Assembly: GCA_965226235.1 (NCBI GenBank)
Contig: OZ245335.1
Span: forward strand, 1,364,001-1,428,000
DNA from: CAYFZO01 sp965226235
GTDB lineage: Bacteria; Pseudomonadota; Gammaproteobacteria; Poriferisulfidales; Oxydemutatoraceae
Direction: 5' to 3'
Length of the DNA stretch: 64,000 bases
Part shown: positions 51,894 to 60,603 of the stretch, piece after piece
How the letters are laid out: each line of letters begins with the position of its first letter
How positions within the stretch are numbered: position 1 is the first letter of the stretch
Program-made: the position numbers and the translations under genes
Notes under the pieces: model-generated
The model's database searches: none
The model's input: the letters and a program-made list of their open reading frames with translations, nothing else
What the model was told of the DNA's origin: nothing

Positions 51894-52438
51894 TGGTGAG
51901 CGTAGAGAATGCCGCCGTCATCGTGCAGGCGGGTGGTGTCGTCGCTTGCCCGACCGAGGCAGTGTTTGGGCTCAGTTGTGATCCACGCGACGAAGCGGCG
52001 GTAAGCAGGATCCTCTCGCTCAAAAACCGCCCCCCGCACAAGGGACTGATCTTGATCGGCGCGAAGTTTTCGCAACTGGAATGTTTCTGCGCCATCGACG
52101 CGACCGTGCGTTGGGAAGCCGTGCAAGCGACCTGGCCAGGACCGCACACCTGGTTGTTTCGTGCGAGCGCCGCCTGCCCGGGCTATCTGCATGGTACTCA
52201 TACGACCATCGCGGTGCGGGTAACCGCGCACGCGGTAGCATCTCGCCTATGCAGCTTGAGCGGCACCGCGTTGGTTTCCACGAGCGCCAACGCAAGCGGC
52301 CACCCGCCTACCCGCGCCGCCGGCGATATCGCTGCTGCGTTCGGTGAGAGGATCGATGGCATTGTTGAAGGCGAGATCGGGGGGGACGCAGCGGTGACTT
52401 CCATCAGGGACGCGGTGACGTGTCAGAGGCTCCGGTAA
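51890..52438 (+). CDS. tsaC: L-threonylcarbamoyladenylate synthase
   Basis: Makes the donor for the t6A modification of tRNA. The 182-residue Sua5/YrdC fold has VACPTEAVFGLSCDP, KNRPPHKGLILI and STSANASGHPP, the TsaC (RimN) variant lacking the Sua5 C-domain. ATGA overlap with topA. A second ATG lies three bases in. In Gammaproteobacteria it often sits between topA/dprA and aroE, as here. Confidence 0.93.
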   Translation: MMVSVENAAVIVQAGGVVACPTEAVFGLSCDPRDEAAVSRILSLKNRPPHKGLILIGAKFSQLECFCAIDATVRWEAVQATWPGPHTWLFRASAACPGYLHGTHTTIAVRVTAHAVASRLCSLSGTALVSTSANASGHPPTRAAGDIAAAFGERIDGIVEGEIGGDAAVTSIRDAVTCQRLR

Positions 52439-52499
52439 TGTTGCCGGTATCGAGGTCGGTACAAGCGCAAACGAGAGCGGCTTCGTGGCGCAGTGATGC

Positions 52500-53429
52500 A
52501 TGAACGTGCCGGCAAACAGCGAGGAAGTTGCAGCCTTTCTCGTCGATCTGCAGGAACGCACCTGCCGCCAGTTTGAAGATATCGACGTCGACCTGCGATT
52601 TTTACGGGATACGTGGCAACAGTCGGTAGGTAGCGGCTGCAGTTGTGTCGCTTCACAAGGCGCCGTGTTTGAAAAGGCGGGCGTCAACTACTCGCGGGTA
52701 CGTGGCGAACGGCTCCCGCCCGCCGCGACGGAGGCGCACCCTGAGTTGGCCGGCAAGCCATTTGAGGCGATGGGGGTGTCCATCGTCGTGCACCCCACGA
52801 ACCCCTACGTGCCGACTACGCATTGCAACGTGCGCTTTTTTTTATCCAGAAGCAACGATGGCGAGCCAGTCTGGTGGTTCGGCGGTGGATACGACCTGAC
52901 GCCTTGCTACCCCTTCCATGAGGACGTCCTGCTCTGGCACCGCGCGGCGCGCGATGCCTGCGAGCCTTTCGGGCAAGACGTGTACCCCAGGTTCAAGCGC
53001 TGGTGCGACGAGTATTTTTTTATCCGGCACCGTAAGGAAACCCGTGGCGTAGGCGGGTTATTTTTCGACGACCTTACGGAATGGGGGTTTGCAAAGTCAT
53101 TCGAGTTCGCGCGCGGTGTCGGCGACAGCTTCCTGTCCGCTTACGTAGAGATTGTCAGGAAGCGGTACAAGACACCCTATGGCGACCGGGAAAGACAGTT
53201 TCAACTGTACCGACGCGGTCGTTACGTGGAGTTCAACCTGGTTTATGATCGTGGCACCTTGTTTGGCTTGCAGTCCCAGGGGCGCGTCGAATCGATATTG
53301 GTATCGTTGCCTCCCAGGGTCGAATGGCACTACGGCTGGGTACCTCAGCCAGGGAGCCCCGAAGAGGACCTGTATCTGCATTACTTGAAGCCGCGACAGT
53401 GGCTTGAAGAAACGGAGCCGCAACAGTAA
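52500..53429 (+). CDS. hemF: coproporphyrinogen III oxidase, oxygen-dependent
   Basis: Oxidative decarboxylation of coproporphyrinogen III using O2, 309 residues. Signature: YSRVRGERLPPA, HPTNPYVPTTHCN, WWFGGGYDLTP, RGVGGLFFDDL and YVEFNLVYDRGTLFGLQ. Its presence argues for aerobic or facultative life. 60 bases follow tsaC. Confidence 0.96.
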   Translation: MNVPANSEEVAAFLVDLQERTCRQFEDIDVDLRFLRDTWQQSVGSGCSCVASQGAVFEKAGVNYSRVRGERLPPAATEAHPELAGKPFEAMGVSIVVHPTNPYVPTTHCNVRFFLSRSNDGEPVWWFGGGYDLTPCYPFHEDVLLWHRAARDACEPFGQDVYPRFKRWCDEYFFIRHRKETRGVGGLFFDDLTEWGFAKSFEFARGVGDSFLSAYVEIVRKRYKTPYGDRERQFQLYRRGRYVEFNLVYDRGTLFGLQSQGRVESILVSLPPRVEWHYGWVPQPGSPEEDLYLHYLKPRQWLEETEPQQ

Positions 53430-53433
53430 GACC

Positions 53434-54432
53434 ATGGCAAGAGCCTATCCGAGAACCCGCATGCGCCGTATGCGCCAGGATGGTTTCAGCCGGCGCCTCA
53501 TGCGTGAGACACATCTTGGCACCGATGACCTGGTTTATCCGCTGTTCGTGATGGAAGGAGGTGGGCGTGAGCCTGTGGCTGCCATGCCGGAGATCGAACG
53601 CATGGGCATCGATCAGTTGCTCGTCGAGGCCGAGCTTGCCTGTCACCTGAAGATCCCCGCGATTGCCTTGTTCCCCGCGATCGAGAATGTGCAGAAATCT
53701 GCCGCCGCCGCTGGCGCCTATGATCCACGCGGATTGGTGCAACGGGCCGTGTGCGCGCTCAAACAAAAGTTGCCTGAACTTGGGGTGATCACCGACGTTG
53801 CCCTCGATCCCTACACCACGCATGGGCAGGATGGCTTGATCGACAGCGAAGGCCGCGTGCTCAACGACGAGACCGTCGAGGTGCTGATCAGGCAAGCGCT
53901 ATCGCACGCCGAAGCCGGTGCCGACATGATCGCCCCTTCCGATATGATGGACGGGCGGATTGGCGCGATTCGCGACGCGCTGGAGGACAGCGGTCACCAC
54001 CACACGCGGATACTTGCCTATGCGGCGAAATATGCGTCGAATTATTACGGCCCGTTTCGTGACGCGGTGAAGTCCGGCAAGGCGCTTGGTGGAGCCAGCA
54101 AGGAAACGTATCAAATGGACTTTGCCAACGCGGATGAGGCACTTGCTGAAATCGCGCTCGATCTAGAGGAAGGCGCCGATGCTGTCATGGTCAAGCCGGC
54201 ACTACCGTACCTTGACGTAGTGCACCGTATCAAAACCCGGTTTGACGTCCCGGTATTTGCCTACCAGGTCAGTGGCGAGTACGCGATGCTGAAGGCGGCG
54301 AGCGCCGCGGGCTGGCTGGACGAAAAAAGGTGCGTGCTCGAGGCGTTGACGTCGATCAAACGCGCCGGCGCTTGCGCCATCCTGACTTATTACGCGCGCG
54401 CGGCTGCCGGGTGGTTGCAAGCGACTGGATGA
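53434..54432 (+). CDS. hemB: delta-aminolevulinate dehydratase (porphobilinogen synthase)
   Basis: Condenses two 5-aminolevulinates to porphobilinogen. 332 residues; catalytic lysines in AYAAKYASNYYGPFR and VMVKPALPYLD. The metal-binding region reads VALDPYTTHGQDG, without the Cys triad of zinc enzymes, so a magnesium-type enzyme is likely. ATG 53434 (four bases after the hemF stop); the stop overlaps aroE in ATGA. Confidence 0.96.
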   Translation: MARAYPRTRMRRMRQDGFSRRLMRETHLGTDDLVYPLFVMEGGGREPVAAMPEIERMGIDQLLVEAELACHLKIPAIALFPAIENVQKSAAAAGAYDPRGLVQRAVCALKQKLPELGVITDVALDPYTTHGQDGLIDSEGRVLNDETVEVLIRQALSHAEAGADMIAPSDMMDGRIGAIRDALEDSGHHHTRILAYAAKYASNYYGPFRDAVKSGKALGGASKETYQMDFANADEALAEIALDLEEGADAVMVKPALPYLDVVHRIKTRFDVPVFAYQVSGEYAMLKAASAAGWLDEKRCVLEALTSIKRAGACAILTYYARAAAGWLQATG

Positions 54433-55241
54433 CTGACCGCTACGCCCTGATCGGCAATCCGGTGGCGCACAGCTTCTCGCCGCGGATTCATACGGCGTTT
54501 GCGCGCCATAGCTGCGAAGACATCAGCTATGAATTGATTCTGGCACCACGAGACGGGTTTCTCGACACTGTGATGGCCTTTGCCGAAAGTGGCGGGAAAG
54601 GGGCTAACGTGACACTTCCATTCAAATCCGAAGCGTTTGCATGCGCCGATGAACTTGGAGAACAGGCACAGTGCTCGCAAGCCGTCAACACGCTGGTTTT
54701 TCGCCCTGGTGGCATGATCTATGGCGACAATACCGATGGGGTCGGGTTGCTCGACGACCTGCAAAGGCGCGGCTGCGGGCTCGAGTCGAAGTCGGTGCTG
54801 GTCCTCGGCGCAGGAGGGGCTTGTCGTGGGATCGTGCCGGTGCTGCTCGCAGCGTCGGTGCGGGAGTTGGTGATCGCCAACCGCACCCATGCGCGCGCGG
54901 TTCGACTTGCCGAACATTTTTCCCGGTTTGGCCCGGTGTCTGCCCGGCGCATGTCCGAGATCGGAGAACCGGCGTTCGAGGGCGTAATCAACGCAACGTC
55001 GGCAAGCCTTGAAGAAGAAATGCCGTGTTTGCCCGACACGCTGGCACAGACGCTCGAATGGGGATACGATCTGGCGTACGCGAAAGGTTCGACACCATTT
55101 GTTGCCTGGCTTCGGCAACACGGAATCGATGCTGCTTTTGATGGGGTGGGGATGCTTGTCTGTCAGGCTGCCCGGTCGTTTGAAATCTGGCGAGGTGTAC
55201 TTCCTCGAATCGATGCGCTGGATGCGATCGAACCCGGTTGA
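54429..55241 (+). CDS. aroE: shikimate dehydrogenase
   Basis: NADPH-dependent reduction of 3-dehydroshikimate. 270 residues: NPVAHSFSPRIH, the catalytic Lys in NVTLPFK, NTDGVGLLDDL, and the dinucleotide loop VLGAGGACRGI, then VIANRTHARA. ATG 54429 lies within the hemB stop. It ends the dprA-topA-tsaC-hemF-hemB-aroE run. Confidence 0.96.
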   Translation: MTDRYALIGNPVAHSFSPRIHTAFARHSCEDISYELILAPRDGFLDTVMAFAESGGKGANVTLPFKSEAFACADELGEQAQCSQAVNTLVFRPGGMIYGDNTDGVGLLDDLQRRGCGLESKSVLVLGAGGACRGIVPVLLAASVRELVIANRTHARAVRLAEHFSRFGPVSARRMSEIGEPAFEGVINATSASLEEEMPCLPDTLAQTLEWGYDLAYAKGSTPFVAWLRQHGIDAAFDGVGMLVCQAARSFEIWRGVLPRIDALDAIEPG

Positions 55242-55247
55242 CCTGGG

Positions 55248-56225
55248 TCAGAACCGGGTCTGGTCAAATCCTTCAAGCGTACCGGTTAGATCGCTGGTGC
55301 CGGACAGGTTGTGCCGGTCGAGGTAGTCCCGAAGGCCGCGGATAATCCTGCGGCACAGCAGAGGGTCGTAAAACAGCCCGGTGCCGACACCGATGGCGCT
55401 GGCACCGGCAATGATGAACTCGATCGCATCCTCAGCAGAAGTGATGCCACCTTGCCCGATGATCGGGATCCCGTGCGCCTTGCACAGCGGGTAGATTTCG
55501 AACACCTTGTACAGCGCGATCGGCTTGATCGCGGGGCCGGACAAGCCGCCGTAGTTGTTGCCGATAATCGGTTTCCTGGTACTGATGTCTATCGCCATCC
55601 CGCTCACCGTGTTGATGGCGGAAAAAGCATCGCTGCCCGCTTCGATACACAGCCGCGCATTTTCTGCGATGTCGGTCTGGTCGGGGGACAGCTTCGTGAT
55701 GAGCGGTTTGTTCGTTGCTTGCCGACAACCTGCGACAACCCGCGCCGAGGCCACAGGATCGTTGCCGAAAGTGCGCTTCCCCTCTTTTACATTTGGACAG
55801 GAAACGTTGATTTCTATCGCGTCGATGGGCGAGTCGTCGAGGCGGCGGGCAAGCTCGGCGTACTCTTCAACACTCGCGCCGGAGATGTTCGCGATAAAAC
55901 GGGTTTCTTCGAAATCGAGCAGCGGTAGCTTCTCCTTGATGAACGCTTCGACCCCCGGGTTTTGCAAACCGATCGAATTCAGCATGCCGTCCTGCGTTTC
56001 AGCGATGCGGTGTGCGGGATTTCCTGCCCGGGGTTCGAGGGTGATGCCTTTCAGGCAGATTGCGCCAGCGTCGCGGTTGGAAAACCCCTCGACGCGGCTG
56101 TATTCGTCGCCAAAGCCAACGCAGCCGGACAGCAGTACGATCGGGGTGGCAAAGTCAAGACCGCAGAACTCGACGCGGAGATTCAAGTCTGCTGTGTCTG
56201 CAACGTGTTCGGTTGATTCAGGCAA
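55248..56225 (-). CDS. pyrD: dihydroorotate dehydrogenase, class 1 (1B-like)
   Basis: 325-residue FMN barrel with the cysteine base of class 1 in INVSCPNVKEGKR, the start LRVEFCGLDFATPI, SGCVGFGDEYS, LQNPGVEAFIKEKLP, and IIGQGGITSAEDAIEFI with VGTG. Class 2 membrane enzymes with Ser are usual in Gammaproteobacteria, so a cytosolic class 1 form is uncommon. Class 1B enzymes pair with a PyrK flavoprotein, which is not in the window. A dihydropyrimidine dehydrogenase or other class-1 relative is possible. It lies after gpsA, last in the minus-strand run. Confidence 0.85.
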   Translation of the reverse strand: MPESTEHVADTADLNLRVEFCGLDFATPIVLLSGCVGFGDEYSRVEGFSNRDAGAICLKGITLEPRAGNPAHRIAETQDGMLNSIGLQNPGVEAFIKEKLPLLDFEETRFIANISGASVEEYAELARRLDDSPIDAIEINVSCPNVKEGKRTFGNDPVASARVVAGCRQATNKPLITKLSPDQTDIAENARLCIEAGSDAFSAINTVSGMAIDISTRKPIIGNNYGGLSGPAIKPIALYKVFEIYPLCKAHGIPIIGQGGITSAEDAIEFIIAGASAIGVGTGLFYDPLLCRRIIRGLRDYLDRHNLSGTSDLTGTLEGFDQTRF

Positions 56226-56233
56226 GCGAGGGT

Positions 56234-57256
56234 TCAGTCTTCAGGTTTAGGGGGGCGCTCGAGCAGTTTTTTCACTGCCTGCGCCGGGTTTATCCTGCCG
56301 GCCAGGATGTCGCTGACCTGTTCGCAAATGGGCAGGTCGACGCGATAGCGGCGCGCCAGTTGTTGCGCGACGGTGGCGGAAGATACCCCCTCGGCTACCT
56401 GGGTGATCTTTTTGCCGATTATGGCGGTGCTGTGACCTTCAGCAATCAACAGGCCAAAGCGGCGATTCCTGGATTGGTCGCTGGTGCAGGTGAGTACCAG
56501 GTCTCCGATGCCCGCGAGACCGTTGAGCGTATCACTTTTGCCGCCCATGACAACAGCCAGACGACGAACTTCGCTCAACCCGCGGGTAATCAGCGCCGCT
56601 CGGGCGTTCGAGCCAAACCCCAGACCGTCGGAAATGCCAACCGCGATGGCAATGATGTTTTTGAAGGTGCCGGCGATCTCGGTCCCAACGACGTCGTCGC
56701 TGGTGTAGACGCGGAAGGTGCGATGACGGAACAATTCAGCGGCTTTGTTCGCGAACCCGCTGTCTTTCGATGCGGCGATCACAGCAGTCGGTGCCCCCCT
56801 TGCGACCTCGTCTGCAAACGAGGGACCGGACAGACAGGCGTGCGGGAGGTTGCAGCGCATCGCTTCAGCGAATACCTGGTGTGCCAGTTTTGCGGACAAA
56901 GGCTCTATGCCCTTGGTCGCCAGCACGACACCTTGGTGCCGCACCCCGATTTCTTCGCCCGCCTTTTCGCAAACCCGCCGCAACGCAGCGCTGGGGATTG
57001 CGATTACCAGGATACGGCATGCCGCAATCGCTGTCGCCAGATCGGCCTGGGGACGCAGGTTGCGTGGTAGCCTGCAGCCGGGCAGGTAAACATCGTTACA
57101 GCGGGTTTGGGCGATTTTTTCAAGCAGGGCTTCGTCGCGCCCCCACAGCGTCACACGGTGGCCGTTATCGGCCAGCCGTATTGCGAGGGCGGTTCCCCAT
57201 GAGCCGGCTCCCAGAACACTGACGGGTTCTCCCTTGCGCTCGTTCTCGGATGGCAT
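56234..57256 (-). CDS. gpsA: glycerol-3-phosphate dehydrogenase (NAD(P)+)
   Basis: Makes sn-glycerol 3-phosphate for phospholipids. 340 residues: VLGAGSWGTALAIRLA (NAD fold), TKGIEPLSAKLAHQV, SGPSFADEVARGAPT, catalytic-Lys segment GTFKNIIAIAVGISDG, and GLAGIGDLVLTCTS. It follows secB by about 33 bases in the order known from E. coli. Confidence 0.96.
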   Translation of the reverse strand: MPSENERKGEPVSVLGAGSWGTALAIRLADNGHRVTLWGRDEALLEKIAQTRCNDVYLPGCRLPRNLRPQADLATAIAACRILVIAIPSAALRRVCEKAGEEIGVRHQGVVLATKGIEPLSAKLAHQVFAEAMRCNLPHACLSGPSFADEVARGAPTAVIAASKDSGFANKAAELFRHRTFRVYTSDDVVGTEIAGTFKNIIAIAVGISDGLGFGSNARAALITRGLSEVRRLAVVMGGKSDTLNGLAGIGDLVLTCTSDQSRNRRFGLLIAEGHSTAIIGKKITQVAEGVSSATVAQQLARRYRVDLPICEQVSDILAGRINPAQAVKKLLERPPKPED

Positions 57257-57289
57257 AAAGCTACATGGCTGATTGCGCCGTTTTCCCGA

Positions 57290-57748
57290 TCAGTGTGTGA
57301 CCGGCAAGGCTTTCTGTTCCTTCAGCGCCTTTACTTTTTGCTGGTAGAAAGACTGAAAATCCATGGCCCCAAGCAGCAACTGAGGAAAGCCGCCCTTGGT
57401 GACCAGGCTCGAAATCGCTTCCCGGGCAAAGGGGAACAACACGTTCGCGCAGTGAACCTGGACGACCTCGGCTACTTGAGGCTCCTTGATCTCGCTCAGC
57501 TTGAAAATTCCTGCCTGATGCACTTCGACCAGGAATGCAACGGCTTCCTCCTGCTTGGCAGTAATGGTGACGCGTAAGATCACCTCGTGAACCCCCTGTT
57601 TCTCCAACTTCTGGTGTGACGTGTTCAAAGTGACATCGAGGTGGGGCTTCCATTGCTGCGGAAAGTTTCCTGCATTTTGTTTTGGCGTCTCAAAGGAAGC
57701 GTCCTTGAGATACACCCGCTGGATTTCAATGCGTATGCTGTCTGCCAT
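57290..57748 (-). CDS. secB: protein-export chaperone SecB
   Basis: Tetrameric cytoplasmic chaperone that delivers precursors to SecA. 152 residues: IQRVYLKDASFETP, DVTLNTSH, EVHQAGIFKLS, NVLFPFAREAIS and the MDFQSFYQQK end. It starts six bases after grxC stops. Confidence 0.96.
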   Translation of the reverse strand: MADSIRIEIQRVYLKDASFETPKQNAGNFPQQWKPHLDVTLNTSHQKLEKQGVHEVILRVTITAKQEEAVAFLVEVHQAGIFKLSEIKEPQVAEVVQVHCANVLFPFAREAISSLVTKGGFPQLLLGAMDFQSFYQQKVKALKEQKALPVTH

Positions 57749-57754
57749 ATCGCT

Positions 57755-58015
57755 TCAGTTGCTCACCTGGAGCTTGTTCAGCCCTCCGTCCTGATCCAGT
57801 TCAATCAGGTCGTCGTAACCGCCGACATGGTTTCCGTCGATGAAAATTTGCGGAACCGAGCGACGGTCGGTGCGGGTTGACAATTCTTCACGCTTTTCTG
57901 CATCGAGATCAATGCGGAATTCTTCGTAGGCGATGCCTTTCCTGTCCAGCAAGCGCTTGGTCCAGCCGCAGTATGGACAGTTGGCAGAGGTAAAAATTTC
58001 AACTTTGGCAACCAT
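57755..58015 (-). CDS. grxC: glutaredoxin 3
   Basis: 86-residue dithiol glutaredoxin: redox site SANCPYCGWTK (Cys-Pro-Tyr-Cys), the cis-proline loop SVPQIFID and GGYDDLIELD. Reduced by glutathione. Sits between a rhodanese and secB, as in E. coli (yibN-grxC-secB). Confidence 0.95.
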   Translation of the reverse strand: MVAKVEIFTSANCPYCGWTKRLLDRKGIAYEEFRIDLDAEKREELSTRTDRRSVPQIFIDGNHVGGYDDLIELDQDGGLNKLQVSN

Positions 58016-58027
58016 GGTCTTTGCCCG

Positions 58028-58453
58028 TTATTTTCTCACAAGCGGCATATTAGCCTGTTGCCAGGAAGTGATGCCCCCCTTCAGATGATAGACCCTCGAG
58101 AACCCATGCTTCCTGAGCAATCGACAGGCGGCGGGCGCACGGAGTCCGTTCGCGCAGAATGCGACCAACGGTGTGTTCTTGAGCGAAGAAATATCGGCGA
58201 GGCGTTGCTGTAATGCACTGACGGGAAGATGTTTCGCGTTCTGTATGGTGCCATTGCCGATTTCGTGACTCTCGCGCAAGTCAAGGAGAACTGCGCCTTC
58301 CCGGTTGATGAGACGCACGGTTTCATTGGGGCCGATGTCGCTATAAGGCTTGGCAAGCTTCTGTATCTCGAATGCTATCGTGATGATGATCAAGGCGGCG
58401 AAAGCCCCGACCAGGAAAACATTGCCTTGCGCGAACGCAATGAAATTCGACAT
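58028..58453 (-). CDS. membrane-anchored rhodanese-like protein (YibN type)
   Basis: 141 residues: an N-terminal membrane helix (FLVGAFAALIIITIAFEI) then a single rhodanese domain with active-site Cys in FCANGLRAPAACRLL and YHLKGGITSW. The family transfers sulfur atoms; the role of YibN-like proteins is unsettled. First gene of the YibN-grxC-secB-gpsA-pyrD run. 12 bases separate it from grxC. Confidence 0.9.
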   Translation of the reverse strand: MSNFIAFAQGNVFLVGAFAALIIITIAFEIQKLAKPYSDIGPNETVRLINREGAVLLDLRESHEIGNGTIQNAKHLPVSALQQRLADISSLKNTPLVAFCANGLRAPAACRLLRKHGFSRVYHLKGGITSWQQANMPLVRK

Positions 58454-58511
58454 GGGGGGTATTGTAAGGCAATTGAAGCGCCGCGTGGAGCCGGGCCCAT
58501 TGCAACCCGTT

Positions 58512-59309
58512 TCAGGGAGATGGAAATAAAGCGGAAGCTTTGCCGGTTACATAATAGGCTATCAGCCCCACCCATTCCCTGGATGCGCCATTGAACCGCG
58601 ATACCCGACGAAAAGAAAGCCAGCCGGGCATGAATCGGTAAACTCCCTCCGTCATGTAGCCGGTTTGCGCCGCAATGACATCCCAGCCGATTTCCCGAAA
58701 TACGCCAACGCTTCGGGGCATATGGAACGCGGAGGTTACCAGGAGCCAGGTCTGTCCGGGCTTTGGCTGAGCCAGAGCCTGGGTATAGACCCCGTTCTCA
58801 TAGGTATTTCTCGCACGCTTTTCATAGTGGATGCGGGAGAGATCCGCACCTTGCTGTTCAAAGAATTTCTGTGCCAGTTCATACTCGGCGGGGCCACGAG
58901 GAATGATTGCCGGTGAAAACCCGCTGAAATATACCTGTGCGTTTGGGTATCTCTGCATCAAGGTCAGCACCTTTCTCAAACGGGTGGTGCCCATGCTCTC
59001 CTCAGGGTCCCGAAGAGACTGCTCTGACGTGAGCTGGCCACCGAGTGCAATGATGCCATCCGCGTCGTCAGGCAAGCGCACATTGGCGAACCGGTTCTCA
59101 AGCAGGGTATATGCCCATTGCCATACAGGAAACACGCCCAGTACCAACACGGTAAGTCCGACCACAGTGATGATCAGCCGACCGGTCTCAGGGAAATGCC
59201 ACCACAGGAGCACCGTGCCGACGGCAGACAACCACGTCAGCAGGTGTGCTGGCTGTACTACTTCCCAGAGTAGCTTCGAGCTGACGAAGAATGTAGTGTT
59301 GCCTGTCAT
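58512..59309 (-). CDS. YdcF/ElyC-family membrane protein (DUF218)
   Basis: 265 residues. Two membrane helices lie near residues 20-38 and 43-65 (LIITVVGLTVLVLGVFPVW). The DUF218 domain follows: DADGIIALGGQLT, QVYFSGFSPAI, YEKRARNTYENGVYTQAL and LLVTSAFHMPRSVGVFREIGW. Members of this family act in envelope integrity (ElyC) or vancomycin sensitivity (SanA). It lies beside an IS relic and is not clearly in an operon. Confidence 0.85.
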   Translation of the reverse strand: MTGNTTFFVSSKLLWEVVQPAHLLTWLSAVGTVLLWWHFPETGRLIITVVGLTVLVLGVFPVWQWAYTLLENRFANVRLPDDADGIIALGGQLTSEQSLRDPEESMGTTRLRKVLTLMQRYPNAQVYFSGFSPAIIPRGPAEYELAQKFFEQQGADLSRIHYEKRARNTYENGVYTQALAQPKPGQTWLLVTSAFHMPRSVGVFREIGWDVIAAQTGYMTEGVYRFMPGWLSFRRVSRFNGASREWVGLIAYYVTGKASALFPSP

Positions 59310-59376
59310 CGTTTCTGCAGAAACATCAGGTTTGCGTAGAGCAGTGCCTCGCCCAACGATGCTCTACTCCAAGTAT

Positions 59377-59437
59377 TGTATGAGGCTGGAAACATATGAT
59401 ACAAACGAGGCAGGTGCTGGGCAAACATTTGGCAAGG
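59377..59437 (-). mobile_element. relic right end of an IS481-like element
   Basis: On the minus strand this encodes the transposase tail (residues TPCQMFAQHLPRLYHMF) and the terminal repeat reaching TGTATGAGG. It lies eleven bases from the left end of IS copy B, oriented the opposite way. Confidence 0.7.
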
Positions 59438-59448
59438 TGTGAGGTTAT

Positions 59449-60530
59449 GTATGAGTTCGGAAACAAATGGGACAGATGGTCTGATGTAAAAAGGAAGCCG
59501 ACATGTTGATGCAACACATCGGCTTCCGCGTGCGAGGTTTCTATAAAATCGCCTCTTTAAGCAATCAACAGGAGGCGATGATGAGCACGAATGCCCAGCA
59601 GAAACTCGACGCACTTGGATTCTGGAACAAACACGGCCTGAATGCTACCAGTGACGCATACAAGGTGAGCCGCTCGACGCTGTACCACTGGCGCAAGTCT
59701 CCCTGTGAAGGCGGCATAAGCGGCCTGCATGACCGCAGCCGAGCACCACGGCAGCGCCGCCGTCGCAGTTGGCCGCCGGCACTACGCGTTGAAATACGCC
59801 GGCTGCGAACGGTTTTCCCGAACCTGGGAAAGGACAAGCTACACGTACTACTGCAGCCATGGAGCGCGCACCGCGGCTGGTGTGTCCCAGTGCGAGTACG
59901 ATCGGGCGCTTAATCGCCGACACCCCGGACAGGATGCGTCTGGTGCCAACCCGTCTAACCCCCAAAGGCAAGACCAAACCATTACGCCGCCAACGTTTCA
60001 AGCAACGGCTGGGCAACGGCTTCTGCGCGGATTACCCGAGGCACTGCGTCGCGTTCGATACGGTGGTGCGTTTCGTCGGACGCACCCGTCGCTACCTGCT
60101 CACTGCCACCGATCACGCCAGCCGCTTTGCCCTGGCGATCGCTGTGCAACGCCACGACAGCCACCACGCCGCGCGCTTCGCGGAATTGGTCCAAACCGTG
60201 TTTCCAAGGCGTATCGAACAGATCCTGACAGACAACGGCTGTGGGTTTCAGGGCGCCTTTGCCGATTACGCCAGGGCGCAGAGGTGGCGCCATTGCCACA
60301 CCTACCCGAGAAGCCCGAAAATGAACGCCTTCAACGAACGTTTCAACCGTACCGTGCAGGAAGATTTCGTCGATTACGAGGAGGAGCTGCTGCTCGAAGA
60401 CCTGCGGCTGTTAGATTATCTTGATCGCTACAACGGACAGAGACCGCACCAAGGAATCAATTGCCGAACACCCTGCCAAATGCTCGCCCAGCACCTGCCT
60501 CGTTTGTCCCATCTGGGGTGGACCCATACA
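59449..60530 (+). mobile_element. IS481-like insertion sequence, copy B
   Basis: About 1.08 kb. Left end TGTATGAGTTCGGAAAC and right end, reverse-complemented, TGTATGGGTCCACC; same family as copy A at 40754-41784, with high similarity over the first 150 bp including the SD region GGAGGCG. Encodes a frameshifted transposase. Confidence 0.85.
59578..60515 (+). pseudogene. IS481-like transposase, one frameshift
   Basis: Starts at ATG 59578 behind AGGAGGCG. Frame 1 gives the helix-turn-helix part (NATSDAYKVSRSTLYHW) and the GGISGLHDRSRAPRQ linker missing in copy A, continuing to KDKLHVLLQPW. A frameshift around 59870-59905 leads to the second frame with SASTIGRLIADTP, catalytic Asp in AFDTVVRFVG, LTDNGCGFQGAF, NAFNERFNRTVQED and LDYLDRYNGQRPHQGI. 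Five codons are missing in EDLRLLDYLD compared with copy A. One frameshift prevents a full-length enzyme unless programmed shifting occurs. Confidence 0.85.
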
Positions 60531-60603
60531 ATTGATTCCTCGGTTATTGGACGGTATTGTCCCGGGATCATTCATTCTCGACTACAGCAACCGGGACCGT
60601 GGA

